From Pseudomonas entomophila (GTDB lineage Bacteria; Pseudomonadota; Gammaproteobacteria; Pseudomonadales; Pseudomonadaceae), in NCBI RefSeq assembly GCF_013523125.1, contig NZ_JAAMQJ010000047.1, positions 1 to 34,485 on the forward strand: a stretch of DNA of 34,485 nt, read 5' to 3'. This document shows positions 5,626-11,922 of the stretch, one piece after another. The position numbers were made by a program, and so were the translations under genes. Each line of letters opens with the position of its first letter. Within the stretch, counting starts at the first letter, position 1. The notes below the pieces were generated by a model that did not search any database, was not told where the DNA came from, and was given only the letters and a program-made list of their open reading frames with translations.

Positions 5626-6282
5626 TCAGAGCTTCATGAGTGCACGAACCACGACGCCCACGATCCGGCAGTCGCCAGCGCACATTTCGGTAGGGTAGGC
5701 CGGGTTCAAAGGCTTCAGGAATCGCCGTCCGCCGTCTTCTACCAGCTTTTTGAAAGTCGCTTCGTTGCTATCGGCCAGCTTGGCGATAACAAGCTTGCCA
5801 TGTTGTGCGTCAGCCTCAGTGTCCACAAGGATCAGAGTGCCCTCGACGATGCTTTGCCCAACAGGGGATGTCATCGAGTCTCCTTTGACCTCTAGCCAAA
5901 AGGCTGGGCCTTTGGCCTCGTACTCAGACATCTCATAACGGTCCGAAAAGCCTGGTGGAAAGGGCTCGACAGCTTCAGCCCAAGCCCCAGCAGCTACCCA
6001 GCTAATTACCGGGTAGCGATACGTCATCTCAGGGTTGTGCGCTGGGGCAACGTTGCTGACGCGGGCATGGCTTTCGGTTCCAGAGGCCAGCCACTCAGCT
6101 GTCACGCCGAGAGCCTTGGCGATCTCAAGCAGCTTTTTCGAGGACGAATTCCGGCCGCTCTCCAAATGCTGGATGGTCACCTGGCTTACCCCTGCCTTAT
6201 CGGCGAGCTGCTGCTGGCTCAAACCTAGGGCTTGCCGCTTCGAATGGAGCCGGTCTTTCAACGCAAGGGTATGTGTATTCAT
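5626..6282 (-). CDS. cI: CI-like prophage repressor (XRE HTH + S24 LexA-type peptidase)
   Basis: The 218-residue protein starts at the ATG at 6282 (MNTHTLALKDRLHSKRQ). The N-terminal HTH_3 domain spans about residues 8-62 (LSQQQLADKAGVSQVTIQHL). The C-terminal S24 peptidase domain has an Ala98-Gly99 candidate self-cleavage bond (VAAGAWAEA). The nucleophile is Ser136 in KGDSMTSP, and the catalytic lysine is probably Lys178 (ATFKKL). It would hold the lysogenic state by binding ATAACnnnnGTTAT operators on both sides and would self-cleave on RecA activation after DNA damage. No Shine-Dalgarno precedes the ATG and the predicted promoter starts transcription at or next to the A, as for lambda cI from pRM. 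Confidence 0.95.
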   Translation of the reverse strand: MNTHTLALKDRLHSKRQALGLSQQQLADKAGVSQVTIQHLESGRNSSSKKLLEIAKALGVTAEWLASGTESHARVSNVAPAHNPEMTYRYPVISWVAAGAWAEAVEPFPPGFSDRYEMSEYEAKGPAFWLEVKGDSMTSPVGQSIVEGTLILVDTEADAQHGKLVIAKLADSNEATFKKLVEDGGRRFLKPLNPAYPTEMCAGDCRIVGVVVRALMKL

Positions 6283-6289
6283 AGGCGCA

Positions 6290-6318
6290 AGGGTAAAACA
6301 CGCGTTATCGCCCTTCAA
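6290..6318 (-). promoter_or_regulatory. pRM-like promoter for the repressor gene
   Basis: On the minus strand TTGAAG (6318-6313) and TACCCT (6295-6290) are separated by 17 bp. Transcription would start near 6283-6282, so the repressor mRNA would have essentially no leader. It overlaps the operators at 6295-6308 and 6319-6332, permitting autoregulation. Confidence 0.55.
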
Positions 6319-6354
6319 ATAACATGTGTTTGCGTGTTCTATAACTTGGGTTAT
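6295..6354. promoter_or_regulatory. Right operator cluster (OR-like, three sites)
   Basis: Sites matching ATAACnnnnGTTAT are AAAACACGCGTTAT (6295-6308), ATAACATGTGTTTG (6319-6332) and ATAACTTGGGTTAT (6341-6354, perfect). Centre spacing is 24 and 22 bp. The site nearest cro is the perfect one, as expected for the strongest operator (OR1-like) covering the rightward promoter. Confidence 0.85.
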
Positions 6355-6357
6355 CAT
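6330..6357 (+). promoter_or_regulatory. pR-like early rightward promoter
   Basis: TTGCGT (6330-6335) and TATCAT (6352-6357) are separated by 16 bp, overlapping the perfect operator at 6341-6354. It would drive the Cro-like gene and the replication operon. The -35 is weaker than that of the left promoter. Confidence 0.6.
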
Positions 6358-6386
6358 CCTGGCACGATCCATTGAGGCACGCAGAC

Positions 6387-6620
6387 ATGCCAGAAAAAGA
6401 GAGACCTATCGATGCGGTGGTTCGCTTGGCGGGAGGCCAAGCAGAGCTGGCGCGGCGATGCCAGACGAGTCAGCCGCGGATATGGCAGTGCGTTCACCGG
6501 AACCTGCGGGTGCCAGCGGACTTGGTCATTCCACTCGAGCGGGCTGTGCAAGGGCAGGTCACTCGACATCAGTTGAGACCCGACCTGTACCCGGCAGATG
6601 AGCCTGCCTCACCAGCCTGA
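6387..6620 (+). CDS. Cro/YdaS-like DNA-binding protein
   Basis: The ATG at 6387 (MPEKERPIDAVVRLAGGQAE) is chosen because TTGAGG precedes it; a TTG at 6372 would add five residues and sits within that leader. The 77-residue protein has a compact HTH: GGQAELARRCQTSQPRIWQC followed by VPADLVIPLERAV. This is typical of YdaS/Cro-type proteins in the cro position. It is divergent from the repressor and would compete for the operators between them to favour lytic growth. Family call is good; naming it cro rests on position. Confidence 0.85.
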   Translation: MPEKERPIDAVVRLAGGQAELARRCQTSQPRIWQCVHRNLRVPADLVIPLERAVQGQVTRHQLRPDLYPADEPASPA

Positions 6621-6704
6621 TGAATTCTGGCCCATCGAGGCAGGAGTTAACAGATTCCCGATGTGACTGATGATCCATCCAGTACCTGAATCGCAGGCAC
6701 AAAA

Positions 6705-6730
6705 AAACCGCCTGGCAGGGCGGTTTCTTC
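6705..6730 (+). terminator. Possible tR1-like terminator after the Cro-like gene
   Basis: AAACCGCC (6705-6712) pairs with GGCGGTTT (6719-6726) around a 6-base loop, followed by CTTC. The U tract is short and interrupted, so termination would be partial. It lies between the Cro-like and antirepressor genes, as lambda tR1 lies after cro. The rest of 6621-6752 shows no cII-like gene. Confidence 0.5.
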
Positions 6731-6752
6731 AACAACGAGATCGAGGTCGATT

Positions 6753-7493
6753 ATGCACACAGCACTCGATGCACGCAACACCCCCACCGGCAACACCCTC
6801 ACAGCCCAGGCTCAACCCCAGGAGCTGATGTCGAGCCGCGAGGTTGCGGAACTCACCGGCAAGAGCCACGACAACGTCTTGCGCGACGCCCGATCCCTGG
6901 CCAAAAGGGGTGTCCTCAAATCTGAGGAGACCCCCTACCTGCACCCGCAGAACGGCCAGAGCTACCCTGAATTCCTGCTCACCCAGCGTGATGCGCTGGT
7001 GCTGGTCTCCGGCTACAACGCCGAGCTGCGCGCCAAGATCATCGACCGCTGGCAGGAGCTGGAGGCCCGCGTGGTGGCCCAGGTCCAGATCCCGACCACT
7101 TTCGCCGAGGCCCTGCGCCTGGCTGCCGACAAGGCCGAGGAGAACCAGCGCCTGCAGGACGCCCTGGCCAAGCAGGCCCCCAAGATCGCGGCCATCAACC
7201 GGCTGGCTGGCGCAGGCGGCGCGATCTGCATCACCGACGCGGCCAAGCAGTTGCAGCTGGCGCCGGCGAAGCTGTTCGCCTGGATGGAGCAGAACCGCTG
7301 GATCTACCGCCGCGCGGGATCGACGCGCTGGGTCGCCTTCCAGCCTCGCATTACCGCCGGCCTGCTCAAGCACAAGGTGACGGCGCTCAAGCCAGACCAA
7401 GAGACGGGTGAGGAGCGAGCGGCCTACAGCGTGCTGGTGACCACCAAGGGCCTGACCTACCTGGCCGAGAAGGGCATCGGGGGTTCGTTGTGA
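6753..7493 (+). CDS. Rha-family / KilAC-domain phage antirepressor
   Basis: The 246-residue protein has an N-terminal Rha (pRha) domain at about residues 25-110: LMSSREVAELTGKSHDNVLR, then YLHPQNGQSYPEFLLTQRDA and LRAKIIDRWQELEA. The C-terminal KilAC/ANT-type domain (about 140-240) contains TDAAKQLQLAPAKLFAWMEQ and NRWIYRR. Such proteins antagonise prophage repressors or regulate lytic functions in P22- and phi80-like phages. It is the first gene after the putative tR1-like terminator. Its stop overlaps the next start (GTGA), suggesting coupled translation with the replication genes. Confidence 0.88.
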   Translation: MHTALDARNTPTGNTLTAQAQPQELMSSREVAELTGKSHDNVLRDARSLAKRGVLKSEETPYLHPQNGQSYPEFLLTQRDALVLVSGYNAELRAKIIDRWQELEARVVAQVQIPTTFAEALRLAADKAEENQRLQDALAKQAPKIAAINRLAGAGGAICITDAAKQLQLAPAKLFAWMEQNRWIYRRAGSTRWVAFQPRITAGLLKHKVTALKPDQETGEERAAYSVLVTTKGLTYLAEKGIGGSL

Positions 7494-8236
7494 GCGTACA
7501 AGCCATGACCTGGGCACTCCAGATCCCTTCCAGCGAGCTTCAAGGCTCCCCGGCGCGCCATGTGCTGCTGTGCCTGGCGAACTACGCCGGTACCGACGGG
7601 CGCGCTGCCTTTCCATCGGTTGCGACCCTGGCCGAGGACACCGGCCTGTCCGAGCGTACCGTGCGCTCCAAGCTGGACGAACTCGAGGCCGCTGGCTGGA
7701 TCAGCCGTGGCAATCAGGCAATCGCCGCCGCTTACATCGACCGTCGCGATCGCCGCCCTGTGGTGTACGACCTGCAAATGGTACGGGGTGCATCTGTTGC
7801 ACCTCGCGCTGAACGGGGTGCAGCTGACGGCACGGGGTGCAGCTCACAGCAGAACGGGGTGCAGCTCACGACCGAACGGGGTGCAGGAGCTGCACCCAAT
7901 CCGTCCTTAAACCAATCTACTCACTCACACCGCGCGACGTTCGAGTTGACGCTGGACTGGGAGCCGAACCCTGAGCGCTTGTATCCGTACGCCAAGCGGG
8001 CAGGGCTGACGCTCGAGCACTTCTCGTCGGAAGCGATCGCCGGGTTCGTGAGCTACCACGAAGCCAAGGGGCTGGTGCAGACCGAGAAGCAATGGCTGGC
8101 CGCCCTGGTCAGCTGGATCCGCCGTGACCTGGCCAGCGCAGCCAAAACTGCCAAGGCTTCACCATCCGGTACCCGCCAGCCGGCCGGTCCCAACTTCGAC
8201 GACGACACCTGGGCCATTGATCCGGAGGACGCATGA
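7490..8236 (+). CDS. O-like replication initiator (winged HTH + DnaT-like C-terminus) containing the origin
   Basis: The GTG at 7490 (MSVQAMTWALQIPSSELQGS) overlaps the previous TGA; an ATG at 7505 is an alternative. Residues about 20-75 form a winged helix (FPSVATLAEDTGLSERTVRS, KLDELEAAGWISRG), the usual origin-binding part of such initiators. A low-complexity linker (about 98-142) is encoded by iterons. A C-terminal DnaT-like domain follows (AGLTLEHFSSEAIAGFVSYH, TEKQWLAALVSWIRRD). The protein should bind the iterons within its own gene and recruit the next gene's product and the host helicase. The stop overlaps the next ATG (ATGA). Confidence 0.82.
   Translation: MSVQAMTWALQIPSSELQGSPARHVLLCLANYAGTDGRAAFPSVATLAEDTGLSERTVRSKLDELEAAGWISRGNQAIAAAYIDRRDRRPVVYDLQMVRGASVAPRAERGAADGTGCSSQQNGVQLTTERGAGAAPNPSLNQSTHSHRATFELTLDWEPNPERLYPYAKRAGLTLEHFSSEAIAGFVSYHEAKGLVQTEKQWLAALVSWIRRDLASAAKTAKASPSGTRQPAGPNFDDDTWAIDPEDA
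7783..7898 (+). repeat. Iteron array, probable phage origin of replication
   Basis: Five direct copies of ACGGGGTGCA(G/T)CT start at 7783, 7813, 7832, 7854 and 7876 (spacing 30, 19, 22 and 22 bp). The last is followed by an inverted half (GCTGCACC, 7889-7896), making GGTGCAG-GA-GCTGCACC. A more AT-rich stretch with TTAAACCAATCTACTC follows. The array lies inside the initiator gene, as the lambda origin lies within O. Confidence 0.8.
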
Positions 8237-9012
8237 GCAAGCCAAGACCAACCCAGAGCGCCATGGCACTGATCGGCAACGTGAACGACCGTGTCCAGCT
8301 CGTCGAGAAGATGGGGCACATACCGGCGCCGGCAGCCCCGGCCCAGCCCAGGCAGCTGGACCTCGGCACCATCAGCGTGGTGAACAAGCTGTTCCGCGAG
8401 CTGCAGGCCATCTTCCCTGCCTGGAAACAGGCCTGGCCTGATGACCTGGCCCTGGGCGCGGCCAAACGCAGCTGGATGAAGGCGTTCATGGACGCGCAGA
8501 TTCACGACATGAACCAGATCGGCTACGGCCTCCAGCGCTGCCGGGCACTCGGCAGCCCATTCGCACCCAGCGCCGGCGAGTTCATCGCCATGTGCCTGCC
8601 TACAGCCGAGTCGCTGGGCATCCCGAGCCACAACCTGGCATTCCGGGAAGCGCTGGTGAACCTGCACCCGAGCCGGGCTGGCGCTCGCATCTGGTCCCAT
8701 GAGGCTGTTCGCCACGCCGCCCTGCAATGCGAAATGTACAACCTGGCCGACCTGCTGCCGGAGAAGGCGCGCGCCGTGTTCGACCGGGCCTACGACATTA
8801 CCATCCGAGCGCTGATCGAGGGCCGGCCGCTCGAAGCGGTGCTGACCGGGATCGGGCACGACAGCCAGAAGACCGAGCTGCAGCTGGCCGAGGAACACGG
8901 TGAATGGCGACTCAACGAGATCATGCGCCAGCAGGCCATCCCATCCAGCGGTGCTGCGGCTCGTGCCCAGCTGCTGGCCAAGCTGAACATCAAGCGCGGA
9001 GCAGAGGCGTGA
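8233..9012 (+). CDS. P-like replication protein (helicase loader partner)
   Basis: The 259-residue protein starts at 8233, overlapping the initiator stop by four bases. It is acidic and helical and includes VNKLFRELQAIFPAWKQAWP, KRSWMKAFMDAQIHDMNQI and GYGLQRCRALGSPFAPSAGE. That pattern (FPAW..AW, W...F, I..GL..C......PP/APS.GEF) is the signature of lambda P-type replication proteins. By family knowledge it would bind the host DnaB helicase and deliver it to the initiator-bound origin. Its stop overlaps the next GTG start. Confidence 0.85.
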   Translation: MSKPRPTQSAMALIGNVNDRVQLVEKMGHIPAPAAPAQPRQLDLGTISVVNKLFRELQAIFPAWKQAWPDDLALGAAKRSWMKAFMDAQIHDMNQIGYGLQRCRALGSPFAPSAGEFIAMCLPTAESLGIPSHNLAFREALVNLHPSRAGARIWSHEAVRHAALQCEMYNLADLLPEKARAVFDRAYDITIRALIEGRPLEAVLTGIGHDSQKTELQLAEEHGEWRLNEIMRQQAIPSSGAAARAQLLAKLNIKRGAEA

Positions 9013-9305
9013 AACAGAGCAGACTGACCAGGGCGGCGCGCGGCCGCGAGTGCCAGGTGCGGATTCCAGGCGTATGCAACGGCAACCTCGAGACCACCGT
9101 GCTAGCGCATTACCGCATGGCCGGCACCTGTGGCGTGGGCAGCAAGCCGAACGACCTACAGGGTGCCTGGGCGTGCAGTGCCTGCCATGATGCGTGCGAC
9201 GGTCGCAGTCGGGCGATCGACCGGACCACCGCGCGCCAGTACCACGCCGAGGGCGTCATGCGCACCCAGGCTATCCTGATCAGCGAAGGCGTGGTGGCGG
9301 CATGA
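9009..9305 (+). CDS. DUF1364-type zinc-binding nuclease-like protein
   Basis: The GTG at 9009 overlaps the previous TGA; the longer upstream ATG would run back through the P-like gene. The 98-residue basic protein begins (V)KQSRLTRAARGRECQVRIPG. It carries Cys and His residues arranged as ECQVRIPGVCN, LAHYRMAGTCGVGSKP, WACSACHDACDGRSRA and ARQYHAEG. This layout matches the DUF1364 family of phage proteins related to HNH-type nucleases, which lie in the nin-like region between replication and late control genes. Biochemical role is not established; recombination or DNA processing is plausible. Confidence 0.78.
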   Translation: MKQSRLTRAARGRECQVRIPGVCNGNLETTVLAHYRMAGTCGVGSKPNDLQGAWACSACHDACDGRSRAIDRTTARQYHAEGVMRTQAILISEGVVAA

Positions 9306-9721
9306 AGGCTTACACGCCGAGTAAACCACGCGCCAGAACGGTCGACCGGGAGGGCCAGGAGCAGGCCGCGTTGATCAAGGAGATCGAGCTGCGTTATCCG
9401 GCCGTGGCCAAGCTGATCTACCACGTCCCCAACGGCGGGCACCGGCACAAGCTGGTGGCGATCAAGCTCAAGGCCCAGGGCGTGCGTGCGGGTGTTCCCG
9501 ACCTGGTGCTGCCAATGGCGCGCGGCGGCTACTTCGGCCTGTACATCGAGTTTAAGGCCACGCCGCCGAACGACGCCGAGATCAGCGCCTCCCAACACAG
9601 CTACATCCAGGCGCTGAACGAACAGGGCTATCTGGCCGTGGTGTGCCGTGGCCACTTCGACGCGATGCAGGCCCTTCGGGATTACCTAGCGCTGGCGCCG
9701 ACGCCCAGGATGGCGGCATGA
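9302..9721 (+). CDS. VRR-NUC domain endonuclease
   Basis: The ATG at 9302 overlaps the previous stop (ATGA). The 139-residue protein fits the small stand-alone VRR-NUC family of the PD-(D/E)XK nuclease superfamily. An N-terminal helix carries GQEQAALIKEIELRYP with the early acidic residue. HVPNGGHRHKL, the VPDLVLPMARGGYFGLYIEF strand pair and K follow, giving the PD...E-x-K core. The end has SASQHSYIQALNEQGYLAVV. Phage members are thought to act as structure-specific nucleases, possibly on replication or recombination junctions. It sits in a coupled chain of small genes. Confidence 0.88.
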   Translation: MKAYTPSKPRARTVDREGQEQAALIKEIELRYPAVAKLIYHVPNGGHRHKLVAIKLKAQGVRAGVPDLVLPMARGGYFGLYIEFKATPPNDAEISASQHSYIQALNEQGYLAVVCRGHFDAMQALRDYLALAPTPRMAA

Positions 9722-10035
9722 AGAAGAGCCACGGGCCTGCCTTGCGCAAGGCAATGATCGAGCTGGCGCCGTGCACCTGGTGCGGGGGCGAGGGGATCAC
9801 CCGTGGCGTCTTCCACGATCTGGCCTGTGACCAGTGCAACGCCTCCGGTTGGGTGAATGCCGCCACAGGGGAGGCGGTACCGCTCGAGGAGCTGGTAACC
9901 CAACTGAACATGAAGCTGCGTGCCATGAGCAGGCAGCTCGAACAAGCGACCAAGCGCCAGCCAGATGGAGCTGGCGCCCACTACCGAACGAACAACCGCC
10001 GCGGTGCCGGCGGGACGAACTACACCGGGGATTGA
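9718..10035 (+). CDS. Small zinc-finger-like phage protein (two CxxCxG motifs)
   Basis: The ATG at 9718 overlaps the previous stop (ATGA). The 105-residue protein begins MKKSHGPALRKAMIEL. It has paired motifs CTWCGGEG and CDQCNASG about 15 residues apart (LAPCTWCGGEGITRGVF, LACDQCNASGWV), as in DnaJ-type zinc fingers. A helix (LEELVTQLNMKLRAMSRQLE) and a basic disordered tail follow. A zinc-binding nucleic-acid or protein interaction role is likely; the exact function is unknown. Confidence 0.7.
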   Translation: MKKSHGPALRKAMIELAPCTWCGGEGITRGVFHDLACDQCNASGWVNAATGEAVPLEELVTQLNMKLRAMSRQLEQATKRQPDGAGAHYRTNNRRGAGGTNYTGD

Positions 10036-10041
10036 AGACCA

Positions 10042-10431
10042 ATGAAGAAACGAACCTACACCGACAAGCCCCTGGGCGATAGCGCGTACATGCTGGAGCA
10101 GTGGGGCTGGTGGCGCATGGATGGGATGGGTGTGCCTCAGTACGTGTGCCCGCTGTACGCGCTGATGCGCGACAACGTGCCATCAGAAGGTGGCCTCAAG
10201 CAGTACGTGATCACGGATGACCTGGCGCTGGCCGTCGACGGCGCCGTAGCTCGCCTGACGAAGCGCGACGAGCAGATGGGCGGCTTCATCTGGCTCTACT
10301 TCGGCGCGAAGTGGCCAGCATTGCGGATCGCTCGAGCGCACAAGATGGGAGAGGCGAAGGCGCGCGAGTTGATCAACGCCGGGGTTGCCTGGATCGACTG
10401 CGCCCTGGAGCAATTGCGCGAGGCGGCTTAG
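10042..10431 (+). CDS. Antiterminator Q-like protein
   Basis: The 129-residue protein resembles the phage antitermination Q family (PF06530 type). An N-terminal WGWWRMDGMGVPQYVCPLYA is followed by the core VITDDLALAVDGAVARLTKR. IWLYFGAKWPALRIARAHKM and a C-terminal HTH-like EAKARELINAGVAWIDCAL come next. Q proteins load onto RNA polymerase at the late promoter so that it reads through terminators. The gene is the last of the rightward early operon and precedes a strong terminator at 10509-10534, the position expected for Q. Start: ATG at 10042, six bases after the previous stop. Confidence 0.82.
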   Translation: MKKRTYTDKPLGDSAYMLEQWGWWRMDGMGVPQYVCPLYALMRDNVPSEGGLKQYVITDDLALAVDGAVARLTKRDEQMGGFIWLYFGAKWPALRIARAHKMGEAKARELINAGVAWIDCALEQLREAA

Positions 10432-10508
10432 AAAGTTCTTTCCACGCGGATAAACACCTGTTTCCATAGCAGCGTGTCCAGCTTGCAACGCAACGCGACA
10501 CAGGAAAG

Positions 10509-10534
10509 CCCCGGCCATTGAGCCGGGGTTTTTT
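10509..10534 (+). terminator. Strong terminator after the Q-like gene
   Basis: CCCCGGC (10509-10515) pairs with GCCGGGG (10522-10528) around CATTGA, followed by six Ts. The 77 bp between the Q-like stop and this hairpin is where a late promoter and Q-loading site would be expected; I see no convincing -35/-10 pair there. Confidence 0.85.
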
Positions 10535-10535
10535 G

Positions 10536-10877
10536 TTAGGCGAGGCTTTTGGCTACTGCTGGGGCTTTGTATGCAGGATCAAGCTCCTCTAAAGCGTTGA
10601 AGCCTCGAGAGGTCAATACATGGCTCGCCGACATCTTGTACTGGCGATCATGGACTAAGCCTTCTTCTACTAGCCAAGCCATGGCTCTCCTGACTTCTTG
10701 ATTGAGCTTCTCCCATTCATTTGAGACAACCCGACCGCCCATTTTGTCGCGGCTAGGCTCCTCATCGGTAAGCCCGAGCTCATTCGGCCCAAGATAGTCC
10801 GCTGCAGGGAATGACTCATATAGGGCAATCAAGATCTTCTTCGCGATTTCCTCAAACCTTTCGATATTTGCTGTCAT
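10536..10877 (-). CDS. AT-rich leftward cargo (moron-like) gene, hypothetical
   Basis: The ATG at 10877 (MTANIERFEEIAKKILIALY) with GAGAAAGA upstream is preferred to the in-frame ATG at 10934. The 113-residue acidic protein looks like a small winged-helix-like protein: NQEVRRAMAWLVEEGLVHDR, then QYKMSASHVLTSRGFNALEE. It is visibly more AT-rich than its neighbours and is oriented against the rightward early and late operons. It sits between two terminators, the usual setting of a moron expressed from the prophage. No family is recognised; a role in host physiology or phage exclusion is possible but unproven. Confidence 0.65.
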   Translation of the reverse strand: MTANIERFEEIAKKILIALYESFPAADYLGPNELGLTDEEPSRDKMGGRVVSNEWEKLNQEVRRAMAWLVEEGLVHDRQYKMSASHVLTSRGFNALEELDPAYKAPAVAKSLA

Positions 10878-10920
10878 GTCTATCTTTCTCAGCTTTGTAA
10901 GAGAAGTGAAGATAGCACAG

Positions 10921-10979
10921 GGCCACTTTTTCAATCAGTGGCTAACTCACGGAGGTTCAATTCCTTCCTTGACCCACCA
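10921..10979 (+). pseudogene. tRNA-like 3' fragment (decayed tRNA)
   Basis: A hairpin CCACT...AGTGG (10923-10927, 10937-10941) resembles an anticodon arm; a loop TTTCAAT would give anticodon UCA. It is followed by GGAGG-TTCAATT-CCTTC (10951-10967), a well-formed T arm with canonical TTCAATT loop, and the sequence ends in CCACCA. No 5' acceptor strand complementary to TTGACCC is visible about 76 bases upstream, and the CCA is one base out of register. It is therefore a remnant or mimic, not a working tRNA. Confidence 0.3.
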
Positions 10980-10986
10980 TTTTCAG

Positions 10987-11009
10987 GCCTCGCCATTGCG
11001 CGGGGCTTT
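10987..11009 (+). terminator. Possible weak terminator before the late genes
   Basis: GCCTCGC (10987-10993) pairs with GCGGGGC (11000-11006, one G-U) around CATTGC, followed by only TTT. It would be weak and is just upstream of the gene at 11029. Confidence 0.45.
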
Positions 11010-11028
11010 GTCGTTTCTGGAGCATCCA

Positions 11029-11511
11029 ATGACCAACAGAGCTACTGCACCTGCAACCTGTTTTCTGTCCGCGCGCGTCTCGGATGCTGAGGAAGCAACC
11101 TTGGCGGTCAACCTGGGCGAGGCAATCGAGCCACTGCGCCTGGGCGGCGTCACCTTCTACGGTGAGTCGGCCCGAGTGATCCGCGATGCACAGGCAGTGC
11201 TCCAAGCTGCTGGCGCCGGTCAGCTGGAAGTGGTGAAGCGCGAACCTTTCCGGATCACGGCCGACGGCCATGTGTACATCAGCGAAGCCGTGGTCGGTAA
11301 GGCCAAGGTCAACGCATCCGCCATCGACCATTCCCAATACAGCCTGAAGCTGGAGCTGGACGGTGAGGGGCGGTACCACGTCGCAGGTGTGGGCCTCGGA
11401 ATCGATCACCTGGTGACGCGTGACCTAAGGCTTGGGGCTGGTCTCGAAGAGGATGTACGCCGTCTGCTGCGTGTCGAGATGAAGCCCGGTGGCATCCTGA
11501 ACCCCGTCTAA
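11029..11511 (+). CDS. Hypothetical phage protein, first gene of the late region
   Basis: The ATG at 11029 has GGAG six bases upstream (TCTGGAGCATCCA-ATG). The 160-residue protein begins MTNRATAPATCFLSARVSDA. It has RVIRDAQAVLQAAGAGQLEV and a tail-fibre-like strand pattern FRITADGHVYISEAVVGKAK. Then come a region reminiscent of phage fibre C-termini and an ending PGGILNPV. The central block looks like the short beta-rich modules of tail-fibre or J-type proteins, but the similarity is only visual. Position suggests late expression. Confidence 0.6.
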   Translation: MTNRATAPATCFLSARVSDAEEATLAVNLGEAIEPLRLGGVTFYGESARVIRDAQAVLQAAGAGQLEVVKREPFRITADGHVYISEAVVGKAKVNASAIDHSQYSLKLELDGEGRYHVAGVGLGIDHLVTRDLRLGAGLEEDVRRLLRVEMKPGGILNPV

Positions 11512-11550
11512 TCACCGCTGCAAGCGGCACTTACTTTCATGGAGCACCTA

Positions 11551-11922
11551 ATGGACCCGACCGACCTCGGCCCAGGCACAGCTACCTGGCTGGGCGGAAC
11601 GGGCACTGTACTGCTGGGCGCTTTTCTCTGGTTGCGCAAATTCCTCTCGAAGGACGCAGCCGACCGCGCCATGGACAACGCCGACATTGGCACCGTCCGC
11701 CGGCTGAATGAATTGCTCGACTCTGAGCGCGAGGCCCGCAAACAGGCTGAAGCGCGTGCCGACCAGTTCGCCAAAGAGCGGAACGAGCTGGCCGCGCTGG
11801 TTGGCCGCATGGAAGGCAAGATCGAGGCCCTCACCAGCCAGGTGGGGCAGCTCACCGAACGCGTGACACTTCAAAGCGAGGAGATCTCGCGTCTACGCGC
11901 CCAACTCGGAGGTGCTCGGTGA
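11551..11922 (+). CDS. Membrane-anchored coiled-coil protein (possible holin-like)
   Basis: The ATG at 11551 (MDPTDLGPGTATWLGGTGTV) is preferred because the upstream ATG at 11539 is part of its ribosome-binding site (ATGGAGCACCTA). The 123-residue protein has one N-terminal membrane segment (WLGGTGTVLLGAFLWLRKFL, about 13-32). A long charged coiled coil follows: RRLNELLDSEREARKQAEAR, with heptads through SQVGQLTERVTLQSEEISRL. Similar proteins in Pseudomonas prophages tend to be labelled chemotaxis-like or holin-like. Its place between Q and the terminase genes fits a lysis-related or accessory late role. Confidence 0.65.
   Translation: MDPTDLGPGTATWLGGTGTVLLGAFLWLRKFLSKDAADRAMDNADIGTVRRLNELLDSEREARKQAEARADQFAKERNELAALVGRMEGKIEALTSQVGQLTERVTLQSEEISRLRAQLGGAR

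Noticed and set aside
7783..7898. Regularly spaced repeats resembling a small CRISPR array
   Set aside because: Spacing is only 19-30 bp with short repeats lying inside a coding frame; fits replication iterons.
10921..10979. A functional tRNA
   Set aside because: No 5' acceptor strand or D arm is present, and the CCA is out of register by one base; kept only as a remnant.
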